64,000 nucleotides of DNA from Aquila chrysaetos chrysaetos (GCF_900496995.4 NW_024470382.1:620001-684000); one strand, 5' to 3'; shown: positions 21,941-31,945, numbered from the stretch's first letter. Numbers and translations: made by a program. Notes: generated by a model from the letters alone, not told the origin.

Positions 21941-21954
21941 GGGGTTCTCCCCCC

Positions 21955-22035
21955 ACTCCCTGTGGGGCCACGGGGTCCGTCGGGGCGATGCCGGGGGGGG
22001 GGTGGGGGTGGGGCGGGGGGCTTGGGGCGGGGCAT
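21955..22035 (-). pseudogene. CENPA: Probable CENPA exon 1
   Basis: The minus strand from 22,035 reads MPRPKPPAPPPPPP and then RHRPDGPRGPTG. The MPRPKP start is that of bird CENP-A. The tail that follows would normally be Arg-rich; here it is Pro-rich. A clear GT donor in the right place is not evident. The promoter upstream (22,240-22,430) has cell-cycle elements. The intron that follows matches the intron before CENPA exon 2 at 17,973, but the two exons now lie on opposite strands about 4 kb apart. Confidence 0.6.
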
Positions 22036-22239
22036 GGCGTGGCCACACCCACTCCGGGGGGGGGAAGGAACCCGGGTGTTCGGGGGGGTCACAGGGGGGG
22101 AAACCCAAAAGTTCGGGTCCCACCCTACGTCACACACACACACCCCGGCTCCCCCTTCCTGACATCGCAGCCCCGCTAGGGTATCAGCCCCCCCAGCGTG
22201 ACATCACACCCGAACCCCCCCACAACCTGCGGCCGCCGC

Positions 22240-22430
22240 CGCTCGGATTCAAACCTCCCGCCGCGTCGCCCTCCTCCTGACGTCATTTCTGCTCGCCTGC
22301 CGTCCGACCAATAGGCGCCCGCGCGGCCGCTCTGCGCCGCCGGAGGTCGCGTCTCGATGGTGCCGTGGGGGTGCAGAGCGGGGGCGGGAAGCGGCCTCGG
22401 TGTCTCATTAGCATAAATTTGCATCGCTCC
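22240..22430 (-). promoter_or_regulatory. CpG-island promoter with CDE/CHR, CRE, CCAAT and octamer elements
   Basis: On the minus strand GGCGG, four bases and TTTGAA (22,248-22,262) form a textbook CDE/CHR pair. A CRE palindrome TGACGTCA lies at 22,278-22,285, CCAAT (plus strand) at 22,308-22,312 and an ATTTGCAT octamer at 22,417-22,424. Such promoters drive G2/M genes through the DREAM and MuvB-FOXM1 complexes, and CENPA is one of them. This supports the exon 1 call at 22,035. Confidence 0.65.
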
Positions 22431-22529
22431 TCCCCCAGCCGCAGGGCACCCCGGGGGACCCAGGCGTCCGGGCGTGCAGCTCAGCATTTATTGACCGGGG
22501 CGGGGCGGGGCGGGCAGGGCTGCGGCCTT

Positions 22530-23440
22530 TTCCTCCCAGTATGATCCCAGTTGCCCCCAGCATGGTACCTGTTGCCCCCAGCATGGTCTGAGCCACCCCC
22601 AATAGGATTCCAGTCACTCCCAGTATGATCCCTGTTTCCCCAGCATGCTCCAAGTCACTCCCAATACAATCCCAGTTGCCCACAGAATGCTCTGACTCAC
22701 TCCCCGTCACTCCCAGTATGATTCCCGTCGCTCCCAGCATGATCTTAGTTGCCCTCAGCGTAGTCCCAGTTGCTCCCAGTATATCCCCGTTGCCCCCAGT
22801 GTGCTCCTAGACACTCCCAGTTGTTCCCAGCATGATCCCAGTTCCTCCCAACATGCTCCCGGTTGCTCCTAGTCACTGCCAATGTCATTCCAGTTGCCCC
22901 CAGTTGCCCCCAACGTGATCCCAGTTCCTCCCAGTGTGGTTCCAGTCACTCCCAGTTGCTCCCAGCATGATCCCAGTTCCTCCCAGCCTGCTCCCGGTTG
23001 CTCCTAGTCACTCCCAGTCACTCCCAACGTCATTCCAGTTGCCCCCAGTTGCTCCCAGCACGATCCCAGTTCCTCCCAGCCTGCTCCCGGTTGCTCCTAG
23101 TCACTCCCAGTCCCTCCCAACGTCGTTCCAGTTGCCCCCAGTTGCCCCCAACATGATCCCAGTTCCTCCCAGTGTGGTTCCAGTCACTCCCAGTTGCTCC
23201 CAGCACGATCCCAGTTCCTCCCAGCCTGCTCCCGGTTGCTCCTAGTCACTCCCAGTCCCTCCCAACGTCGTTCCAGTTGCCCCCAACATGATCCCAGTTC
23301 CTCCCAGTGTGGTTCCAGTCACTCCCAGTTGCTCCCAGCACGATCCCAGTTCCTCCCAGCCTGCTCCCGGTTGCTCCTAGTCACTCCCAACGTCATCCCA
23401 GTTGCCCCCAGCACGGGCCCCAATTGCTCCCACTCTGGCC
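22530..23440. repeat. CCCAGTTGCTCCCAGCATGATC minisatellite
   Basis: Units of about 15-22 bp (TTGCTCCCAGC, ATGATCCCAGT, TCACTCCCAG) are arranged in higher-order blocks of about 105-125 bp that recur at least four times between 22,830 and 23,400. The reverse complement of the same family occurs at 27,340-27,905. Frames across it are compositional. Confidence 0.9.
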
Positions 23441-23499
23441 GGAGACCCAAGAAGGCTGACGCCCGCAGGGAGGGAGAAGCGGCTGCCCAGAGGGACCCC

Positions 23500-23860
23500 C
23501 CCCGCGCCCCGCCACCCGCTTTCCCCCGGGGATCCCGCCACCTCATCCCTTCGGACGCAAACCGCTGAGCGGAGCCTGCTCCCGGGCTCCTCTCGGAGAA
23601 GGAGCCGAGAAAGCGAGGGGGTCCGCTCCCCCGGAACCCGGTGACCCTCGCCTTCTTTTCTGCCCGGAATCGGGGGACACGGTGACCTCGGGTGACGCGG
23701 GTCCTGCCAGCTCCTGTCGGGAGAAACCCCGCCGCTCGGGCTGCTGCTGCCGGGAAGAAAGTGTTTCGCCGGCCCTCGGCTGTCGGCTTCACCCGGATCC
23801 AGCCCGAGGGAATTCCGAACTCGGCGCGACTCCCTGGTCTCTCCAGCCCGGGTCGTGACA
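23500..23860 (-). mobile_element. LTR family 2 fragment, GC-rich version
   Basis: On the minus strand it begins TGTCACGACCCGGGC and shares landmarks with the LTR at 28,931-29,875 (CAGGGAGTCG, GAATTCCCTCGGGC, TCTCGGAGAAG-type). It is incomplete, ending in the flanking minisatellite. Its base composition is far more GC-rich than the 29-kb copy. Confidence 0.75.
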
Positions 23861-23929
23861 CCCCCCGACCCCTGGGGCCCACCGTGACCCCCCGAGCCCC
23901 GCCGCCCCCTGAGCCCTCCACCCCTTTGG

Positions 23930-24035
23930 CACCCGGCGGCCCTGGGGCGGGTGGTGGCGGGGGACGGTCCCGTCTGTCACCTCCTGGAGTCGGTGGCTGG
24001 GGACACGGCCAAGGCCGTGGACAAGGAGCTGCAGG
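23930..24035 (+). other. Unassigned exon-like stretch 1
   Basis: Directly before the donor GTGAAG at 24,036 the plus strand encodes AALGRVVAGDGPVC, then HLLESVAGDTAKAVDKELQ. This is amphipathic and helix-like and unlike the surrounding repeats. It is followed by intron-like minisatellite and then stretch 2. I do not recognise the family. Its place next to an RNF212B-like gene suggests a neighbour in the 14q11-like block, but that is only inference. Confidence 0.4.
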
Positions 24036-24039
24036 TGAA

Positions 24040-25110
24040 GGGAGGGCGGGGACACCCAACTGGGAGGGACTGGGAACCCCAAACTGGGAGACCGGGAGCC
24101 CAAACTGGGAGACTGGGAATCCAGACCTTAAACTGGAAGACTGGCAACCTCGGGGACAAGACCCTGAACTGGGAGGAGGGACTCCAAACTGGGAGAAGGA
24201 CTCTCAGACTGGTTGGAGGAGCCCCAAAACTGGGAGAAGGGACCCCATACTGGGAGGCTGACCCCAAACTGAGGATGATTGGGAGGAGTGGGAGGGCACT
24301 GGTGGGCCCTGGGAGGACATTGGGGGGACCTGGGAGGGACTGGAAGGGTGATTGGGGGGACTGGGAGGACATTGAGGGGAACTGGGAGGGACTGGGAGGG
24401 TGATGGGGGGCATGGGGAGGGACTGGGAGGGCACTGGGGTGGGACTGGGGGGAACTGGGAGGGAACAGGGGTCACTGGGGAGCACTGGGATGGGACTGGG
24501 GGGCACTGGGATTGAGTGGGGGGGGGGCTGGGAGAAGACTGGTCCATACTGGGTGCACTGGTGCCGCCGGGTGGGCAGGGAGGTGACACTGGCAGTGGTG
24601 ACCTTCCTGACCAACGTGGTGGTGGAGGAGCTGCTGCAGGAGCTGCACTGCATCCACTGCACCCTGGCAGCACCCCAAAACCGGGGGGGGACCCCAAAAC
24701 CCACCCAGGACCCCCAAAACCCTACGGTGAGACCCCAAAAGCTCTCCAGGACCCCAACACCCCTTCATGGGACCCCAAATCCCCCCTCGTGGGACCCCAA
24801 AAGCTCTCCAGGACCCCAAAAGCCCCTGGTGGGACCCCACAATCCCCCCCCAGGCCCCCAGATCCCCTGTGGGTACCCCAAAATCCCCCAGTGGGACCCC
24901 CAAACTCTCCCAGGACCCCAAAAACTCCTTGGTGGGACCCAAAATCCCCCCAGACCCCCAAAACCTCTGGATGGGATCCTCAAAGCCCCCAAGAACCAAC
25001 CCAAAACCCTTTGGTGGGACCCCCAAAACCCCCCAGACCCCCAAATCCCCTGATGGGACACCCAAGCTCCCCCAAGGCCCCTCGGGACCCCCCCAAACCT
25101 CCCCAGGCCC
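24040..25110. repeat. Two GC-rich minisatellites (ACTGGGAGG and GGGACCCCAAAA types)
   Basis: 24,040-24,540 is built from GACTGGGAGGG and GGGCACTGG words. 24,675-25,110 is built from GGACCCCAAAAGCTCTCCA and CCCTGGTGGGACCCC words with a unit near 50 bp. Long frames on both strands are by-products. Confidence 0.85.
24580..24672 (+). other. Unassigned exon-like stretch 2
   Basis: The plus strand reads REVTLAVVTFLTNVVV, then EELLQELHCIHCTLAAPQ, a hydrophobic helix between two minisatellite arrays. It is the only non-repetitive coding-like segment for hundreds of bases and could be the exon after stretch 1. No family recognised. Confidence 0.4.
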
Positions 25111-26009
25111 AGCACATGGATGGGACCCCAGAGGAATCGGGGGTTGTCCCCCCCACCACAGGGAGAACCCCTCAAAAGCACTAGCGAGGAGCTGGGCACT
25201 GCCATCAAAGGGGGGGCACCCCAAAACAAGGGGGTGAACCCCCAAAAGGGGTTTTGAGGGGTTATTGATGGGCTGGGGGGGCAAAGATTGGGGGGGCATA
25301 AGGAACTTGGGGGGGTCTCCTATTTCAGGGGGGTGGTTTTGGGGGGGGTCTCCTGGGGATTTGAGGGGGGCATGAGGGTTTGGGGTGAAACCAGGAGGTT
25401 TTGGGGTCCCCTAGAGATTTGGGGGGGGTCCTGAGGAGTTGGATGGAGGATTTTGGGGGGGGTCCTATGGGGTTTGGGGTGTCCCTGGGTATTTTGGGGG
25501 TGCCTGGGGCTTTGGGGTCAGACACTGGCAGGTGTTTTGGGGTGCATCACCCCCCCAGCACACGCTGGCCCTGCAGCCCCCCCGGGACTCGCCGCTCCCC
25601 CCCAGCAGCCCCGAGGGGGCCCCGCCCCACCGCGCCTACACCAGGCCACGCCCCCCGCCCCTTTCCTCTCTGGATCCGCCCACCTCCTGCCCCCTTCCGC
25701 AGTTGCCACGCCCCCTCAGCCTCCCCGCCCGTTTTAACCGTGGCCCCGCCCCTTTCAGCCGTGCCCCCGCCCCCTCCCGCAGTCGCTCTGCCCTGTCAGT
25801 CTCCTTGCCCTTTTCGATGGTGACTCCGCCCCCTTCCACAGTCGCTCCGCCCCCTCAGGCTTCCCGCCCTTTTTAATGGCCGTTCCCCCTTCCATTTCCT
25901 CACAGGCTGAGGCGCGAAGGGGTCCTGGTGCCGCCACAGCCGGCAGGTAGTGGTGGGGAAGGGGGGGATGGGGACACGGACACCCTAGCAGGTGGCTGCA
26001 CCCCCCCAG
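25111..26009. other. GC-rich spacer upstream of the RNF212B-like gene
   Basis: G-rich (25,250-25,540) then C-rich (25,560-25,900) sequence with repeated CCCCGCCC GC-box-like words, a possible promoter zone. No exon supported. Confidence 0.45.
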
Positions 26010-27275
26010 CATGGACTGGTTCCAGTACAACCACTGCTTATGCCAAGAGGGAGCCCACTTTGCCGTCACCAGGTGTGGCCACATCCTCCGCACAGTGTGC
26101 AGGGGGCGCAGGTAGGAGCCCCTTCACCCCCACAAAATGGAGGGGCACCCCCCTCATCTTGTACCCCTAAAATGGCAGAAGGGAAGGAGCCCCCTGACCT
26201 TAACCTCCTAAAATGGCGGAAGGGAGGGATTCCCCCTCACCTTCTATCCCTAAAATGGCGGAATGGCGGAAGGGAGGGATTCCCCCTCACCTTCTATCCA
26301 TAAAATGGCGGAAGGGAGGGATTCCCGCCCCCCCTCCACCTCACCAAATGGTTCCCCCTCCCATTTTGCCAAACTTTTTCCCTCATAACCGCCATTTTGG
26401 AGGGGTGCTCATGTCCGTTTCCTCACGCAGGTCCGTGCCCTGTCTGGGCCGCCAGCTGCTGCTACCTCCCCATCTCCGACAAGGTGAGTTGCTGCCCCAT
26501 CCTGGCTGCCATTTTGAACCCTTCTCCTCCTTCGTCCCTGGCCACCATTGTGAACCTTCCTCATCCTCCATCACTGGTGGCCATCTCCTTCCCTCCCCAC
26601 AGGTGTGCCTGCAGGAGAAGCTCTTCTTCAAGAGCCCGGCTGACATTGCCCTCAAGCACTTGACCCACAAATCCCAGGCGAGGAGGAGGAGAAGGATGGA
26701 GGGCAGCCCACCCCACACCAGCCATGGGGCCAGCCCCACAGCCTCTGCCCCACACGTCTGGCGTTTCCAGTGGGCGCAGTCCAACCTGCTGCTGGCCTCT
26801 CACAAGGAAGTTGGCCGCCATGTCCTGGACCCCGGCAATAGGTGATACTGTCCTCCCTCAGGGCTGCCATCTTGAGAGGAGTCCACCCTCCTGGTCACCA
26901 TCTTGGAAGGGTCTGCCCCCCCACACCCTCTCCCCGCCACCCTCTTGGGAGGGTCTGCCCCACATCACAGCCCTGCTCCCGCAGGGTGCTGGAGGCGCTG
27001 CGGCGGGAGAATGGGGAGCTGTGCCGCACTCAGGTGACCCCCCTATTCCCCCCACCCTTCTCGTTCAGCCCCCCCATCTCTTCCCCGCCCCCACTGACCC
27101 CCCATTTTCTCTCCCCACAGCTCTCCCCTGGCTGGCGAGGGGTCAGCAGGTGAGAGCCCTGCTGTGGGGTTTCAAAGTGCGGGGCTGTGATAGCATTGGT
27201 GGTGGCACCCCCGTATATCTCCACGCACGAGCAGCATGCGCAGGCCGGTCAGCATCACCTCCCTGGCGCAGACAG
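26010..27275 (+). pseudogene. RNF212B: RNF212B-like RING E3 gene, decayed
   Basis: Exon-like pieces in order: 26,010-26,111 ([17 protein letters not shown], then CGHILRTVC); 26,431-26,483 (PCPVWAASC, LPISDK); 26,603-26,677 (VCLQEKLFFKSP, ALKHLTHKSQ); about 26,741-26,841 (VWRFQWAQSNLL); 26,985-27,033 (VLEALRRENGEL); 27,121-27,149; about 27,230-27,275 (RRPVSITSLAQT). All align in order with RNF212B, a ZIP3/HEI10-type SUMO/ubiquitin ligase of meiotic crossover sites. RING ligands are lost (Y for the first C, R for a C after CGHI, W for a C in C-P-V-W), the exon 1 to 2 phase disagrees by one base, and exon 3 has a GC donor. Pseudogene is likely. Confidence 0.8.
26125..26320. repeat. AAAATGGCGGAAGGGAGG tandem repeat in an intron
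   Basis: About four to five units of roughly 43 bp (CTAAAATGGCGGAAGGGAGG, then GATTCCCCCTCACCTTCTAT). The core AAAATGGCGG fits the YY1 consensus. Related GCCATTTTG or GCCATCTTG words recur through the other introns. Confidence 0.8.
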
Positions 27276-27339
27276 GTAGGTGCCCCTCTGCCCTCAAATT
27301 TTTGGGGGTCCCCCTATCCCCTATTCCCCCCCTCTTTAC

Positions 27340-27905
27340 TTATGAGGACCACTGGGACCACCCTGGGGGCAACGGGGACCATGCTGGGATTATGTTAGGG
27401 GGCAACTGGGATTATGTTGGGGTGCAACTGGGACCATGCTAGGGGCAACAGGGAGCTGCTGGAATCATGCTGAGGGAGACTGGGATCATACTGGGAACAA
27501 GTGGGAGCACACCGAGGGCAGCTGGGATCATACTGGCAGCATCTAGGAGCACGCTGGGAGCAACTGGGACCGTGCTGGGCGAGACTGGGATCATACAGGG
27601 AGCAACTGGGACCACGCTAAGGATGACTGGAAGTGACTAGAAGCAACTGGGATCATGCTGGGAGCAACTGGGAGTGACTGGGACCGTGCTGGGAGGAACT
27701 GAGATCATGTTGGCGTCATCTGGGATATACTGGGAGCAACTGGAACTATGCTGGGCGTGACTAGGAGCACGATGGGGGCAGCTGGGATCATACTGGGAGC
27801 GACTGGCCCATCCCGGGGGGAACTGGCGTGTTGGGAGCAACTGGAACTACTCTGAGGGCAACTGTGATCATGCTGGGAGCAACTGGAATCATAGTGGGAG
27901 TGACT
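27340..27905. repeat. ACTGGGATCATGCTGGGAGCA minisatellite
   Basis: Same unit family as 22,530-23,440 but in reverse-complement orientation (GGAGCAACTGGGA, CATGCTGGG, TGACTGGGA). Confidence 0.9.
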
Positions 27906-28648
27906 CTCAGGGTAAGCTCAGTTATGCATGTAAACCAAAAACTTGGCATATGTACTACACCAAAACGTATTCTCTAGCTTTGCTCTGAAAACCACTGGGG
28001 GATTTTTGCATTTTCCCATCGAAAACACCCTTACGGAAGCTTCAAGAAGCATCTGTATCACTGATATACCGATGCAGTGGCATAAAACACCTTGAAGACA
28101 AAACTAAGTCACCAAAACCACTCTTTTTTCTTCAAACTAGCCATCTGTTCTGTCTCCATCACTTTCAGCTTCCTCCGCCAGATTTCAAAGAAATCTGGCA
28201 GGTTTGTTATTAAAAGATCTCCTCCCACATTTCCTTATCATTTTACCTAGAAGAATTCCAGGAAACCAAAACTTTTGTAAGCACTATACATCGCCCATCA
28301 ACCCCGTGTTCTTCTGTGCCTAGCTCCGCGACCAAAGCACAGATCTGAAGGTAGTTGTCAGAACAGCAACTGCAAAAGAACAGCTCTGTGAGGTCCCCAA
28401 CACAAGTCACAGCTACCGATCGTGGCCGAATCCCATTATCGCTTCCCGCCCCGCTTCATCCCTGGCGACGCTTGCCCTCCCGGTCCCCCCGCATGCTGGC
28501 GGGATGGCCCCCAGCCTGACTCGTGCTACGTGGCGACAAGCCACAAAGGGCAGAGCGTGGCTCCCGCAGGCCATGGCCGTCGCGGGGTCGTCTGTGACAC
28601 CGCCAGCCGGGCAGTCCCCGAGGCCCCGTGCCTGTTGCCCCCACGCAC
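27906..28648. other. No recognisable gene
   Basis: 27,906-28,400 is AT-rich and without features. 28,400-28,648 is GC-rich and would be the first intron of the RBBP6-like exon on the minus strand. Confidence 0.5.
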
Positions 28649-28814
28649 CTTCTTTGGTCTGGGCGTTGGTGATCTGCAGGTCGCAGCTGGCCGCCGTCAG
28701 CTTCTCGTGGCCCATGATCTGGAGCTTGAGGTCACGCCGAGAGATGTAGAGGCCGTCGAAGGTGACTGTATCATAGTTCAGCTTGGAGAAGAACTTGTAG
28801 TGGACATGCGACAT
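28649..28814 (-). pseudogene. RBBP6: RBBP6-like first coding exon (DWNN domain)
   Basis: From ATG at 28,814 the minus strand reads MSHVHYKFFSKLNYDTV, then TFDGLYISRRDLKLQIMG, then CDLQITNAQTKE, then the donor GTGCGTG. This is the start of the ubiquitin-like DWNN domain of RBBP6, a RING E3 of mRNA 3' processing and p53/Rb control. The real protein differs at a few sites (MSCVHYKFSSKLNY; SLCDLKKQIMG). Exon 2 (EEYTDDNALIPKN) is not found within the next kilobase downstream. Having a splice donor, it is a genomic duplicate, not a retrocopy. It is a lone exon fragment; whether it is still used is unknown. Confidence 0.85.
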
Positions 28815-28930
28815 GGTCGGGGCCAGGCGATGCCTGCTCCACGACAGCGTCTACTGTGGCAGATGGAGGCGAAGCTCGCCCGGCTCCTCCTCGCAGCCCA
28901 GGCGGGCAGGCGGACGATGGGGAGAAGCCC

Positions 28931-29875
28931 TGTGAGAGACTGAAAGAGTTAATGTCTCAAACATGGCGGGGGGGCAAGTCCTACGTAATGACGAACTCTG
29001 CTTAACAACGAACCCTGCATAGCAAGGAACCACAGGTGAAAAGAAGCCAATCAGCACAGATCAGCACAGACATCAGCGACAGGCTGGGGAGGCCATGCCG
29101 GGGGGGTGTGCAGCTCTGTGTTCTGATATGCTGATCTGATATGCTGAGCAGGGCAGCTCACCGTGCATGGCCAAAGATCAAACAATGGTCATGTCTGCAG
29201 GGAAGGAGGAATTACTCCCCAAATGACCTCCAAGCCCAGCGATCCATTTCCCGAAGGTTCTGAAAGCACAAACCACACGTGACACTTAACTAGCCTAATG
29301 AGTTCGAGTGCTCGCCTGAAGGAGGGGCAAGGATGATAAAAGGACACAAACTGAAGCCCCACGCACGCACGCCCACCAGAACTGGACCCCTAGGCTGACT
29401 GGACCAACGCTGGACCCAGGACCAGTGAAATCTTTCTCTTTTCTTTTCCTTTTACTCCTTCTGTCTTGCTCTCTCTTTCCCATAATCCTTACACCTCATC
29501 CCTTTAAGACATAAAACTGCTGACCAAGTCTGGGACTCGGAGTGGATTCGGCCGCCCCTAGGCTCTCCTCTGAGAAGGAGTCTAGAAAGCAAGGGGGTCT
29601 GCTCTGAACCTCGAGACTCAACAGGAGGGACCTCCTTCTGCCCTGAATTGATGCGTATGGGTACCACGGGTTACACGGTTTACTGAGGTAGTTTGATGCC
29701 AATTCCTGTTGAGAGACACCCTGCCACCTACTGTTGTTACACCTTGCAAGTTCAGTTTGCTTCCACCATGAATAAAATCTGTAACTGATCCTTTGGCGTC
29801 CTTTCACCTTAATGTAGCCCGAGGGAATTCTGTACTCAACACGACTCCCTGGTCTGTCTGGCCTGTGACGTGACA
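28931..29875 (-). mobile_element. Solo LTR, family 2
   Basis: On the minus strand it starts TGTCACGTCACAGGCC and ends CAGTCTCTCACA. It is homologous end to end with 12,411-13,231 but longer and AT-richer. It lies about 115 bp upstream of the RBBP6-like start codon, in the same orientation. No internal genes. It looks whole as an LTR. No clear target duplication seen. Confidence 0.85.
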
Positions 29876-30961
29876 GACCCCCGCGGCCCCGGCTCGGCCT
29901 CCAGCTCCCTCTCTCGCACGCAGCGCTCCCAGTCCTGGCCGCTCGCTGGGGTAACTCGGGCACCCCTGCCTCAGCGTTCCGCCAAGGGCTTCACCAGCCA
30001 CCAACCGCAGAGGCTGCCGCCAGCGTGTCAGCGTGCACCTGCAACGGAACACCGCACTCCCCCCTCCGCGCCTTCCATGACCCAGTGCGTTACGACAAAA
30101 GGCCCGTGTCCTGTCACCCCCCGGGTCTGTCACTGACCCGTGTCCCTCCTGTCACCCCACAGGCTGTCACCACCCCGTGTCCCCTCCTGTCAGCAGCCAG
30201 CCAGGACAAGACAGCCTGGGGGGTTTTGCCGTGGGGCACTCAGCTGCCCGCGCCGCAGTGACAGTGAAGGGAGAGGACATCTCGGGCCGTTGGAGTGTAT
30301 CTTGTGCGTTTATGGAGAGTTCAGGCAAAGAAGCCAGTGGCCATCGAGGTTGAGTGCCATAAACCAATGTACTTCCGAACTGTGGCACATCCACAGCTGC
30401 TTGAACTCTGCAGAGGAGGGCTAAAGAGTAAGGAATGAACCACCAGCGTTAGGAGGTGCCCCAGGACAATGTTTCTTGCTCTCTCAGTCATCACAGCTGC
30501 TGCTGCAACAGCCCCAGCACAGGACATCATGCCTTGAATTACAAGGTCTAGTTCTGCTGAGTCACATTCTACAGCTTGCAGACGTTTCTGGGCTAACTGG
30601 CTATTCCTTTTTGCCCATGTAAATATAATACAAAAGGCTTCTTGTAGTCTGGCAGGGCTCATGAGGGAGCTTCCATGACTGCTTCCTCTAGACCTTTCAA
30701 TGCCTTCTGGGTTTCCAGAGTCAGGAAACCCTTCTGATTTCAGTGCTGTCCTCTATATCCAAGGGATAGTTATTTTTGTTATTTCTGTCTCTTTGTTTTT
30801 CCTGTTACTAGTGATTTGGAAGCCTAGGTTTTAATATGGTAGCCTTGCTTATAAGCCTGTGGTGGAATATGGATTATACCTATTCGTTCCATAATTTGGC
30901 CATAGCCACAGTCCACAGTACGGCAGCGGAGGCAGACGAGCCCGACTGTTGGATATGCACT
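29876..30961. other. Unassigned
   Basis: 29,876-30,260 is C-rich with repeated GTGTCCC and TGTCACCCC words. A minus-strand frame at 30,662-30,321 (LAQKRLQAVECDSAELD, then MMSCAGAVAAAAVM) looks protein-like, but I cannot name it. Confidence 0.4.
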
Positions 30962-31550
30962 TGTGGTGGGTTCACCCGGGCTGGATGCCAGGTGCCCACC
31001 AAAGCCACTCAATCACTCCCCCTCCTCAGGTGGACAGGGGAGAGAAAATATAACAAAAGGCTTGTGGGTCAAAATAAGCACAGTTTAATAAAGCAAAAGC
31101 AAAGGTCGCACGTGAAAACAAAGGAAAACAAAAGATTTTATTCTCTACTTCCCATCGGCAAGCGATGTCTGGTCCCTTCCCGGGAAGCAGGACTTCACTA
31201 CTCATAGCGGTTGCTCCCAAAGACAAATGTAAATAACAAATGCCCCCCATTCCATCTCCCTTTACTTAGCTTTTATTGCTGAGCTGATGTCATATGGCAT
31301 GGAGTATCCCTTTGGTCAGTTTGGGTCAGCTGTCCTGGCTATGTCCCCTCCCAGGATCTTGCCCACCCGAAGCCCACCGGTGAGGGCAGGGGGAAGTGTT
31401 GGAGAGACAGCCTTATGCTGTGCAAGCACTGCTCAGCAGTAGCCAAAACACTGGTGTGTTATCAACACCTTTCTAGCTACCAATACAAAGCACAGCACTA
31501 CGAGGGCTGCTATGGGGAGAATTAACTCCATCTCAGCCAGACCCAATACA
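30962..31550 (-). mobile_element. Solo LTR, family 4 (avian ERV)
   Basis: On the minus strand it starts TGTATTGGGTCTGGCTGAGA and ends GGGTGAACCCACCACA, with CAATAAAAGC and TTATTAAACTGTGC inside. It matches a known frequent avian LTR family, probably ERVL-like. It appears whole; no internal genes. Confidence 0.85.
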
Positions 31551-31559
31551 GGCATAAAG

Positions 31560-31945
31560 AGCCACCTGAGCAGGGCGGGAGTAAATGCAGGCACCCTGTG
31601 TGGAGAAGGGGCAAAATGAGCCTCCCCAAACAAGAGAGGGGGAAAAACAGCTATCCTGAGAGGGACATGGTGAAAGCAAGACACCTGGGCAAGGCCGTGG
31701 CCAAACTGGATGCCCCAAGTGGAGGATAAAAAGAAGAAAGCCTCCCCAAGTGGAGCAGGAGCCAAACTAGCTGCCCTGAGCTGAGCAGGAGTAAAACTAA
31801 CTGCCCCAAGCAGGACTGGGGAAAACTAGATGAGCCAGGCAGGGCAAGGGCCAAACTGGCCAGCTTGAGCGGGGCAGGAATAACAACCAGCTGCCTGATC
31901 AGGGCAGGAGCAATACTCACTGCCCTGCGAGCAGGTCAAGGAATT
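31560..31945. repeat. About 30-33 bp degenerate tandem repeat next to an LTR
   Basis: Units such as GAGCAGGAGCCAAACTAGCT and GCCCTGAGCTGAGCAGGAG repeat about 11-12 times from the LTR edge at 31,550. Confidence 0.75.

Noticed and set aside
24472-25299. 275-codon minus and 217-222-codon plus frames
   Set aside because: Minisatellite translations (Pro- and Gly-rich) on both strands.
30321-30662. Minus-strand frame with protein-like composition
   Set aside because: Not matched to any family I can name and no splice context, so not called as a gene.
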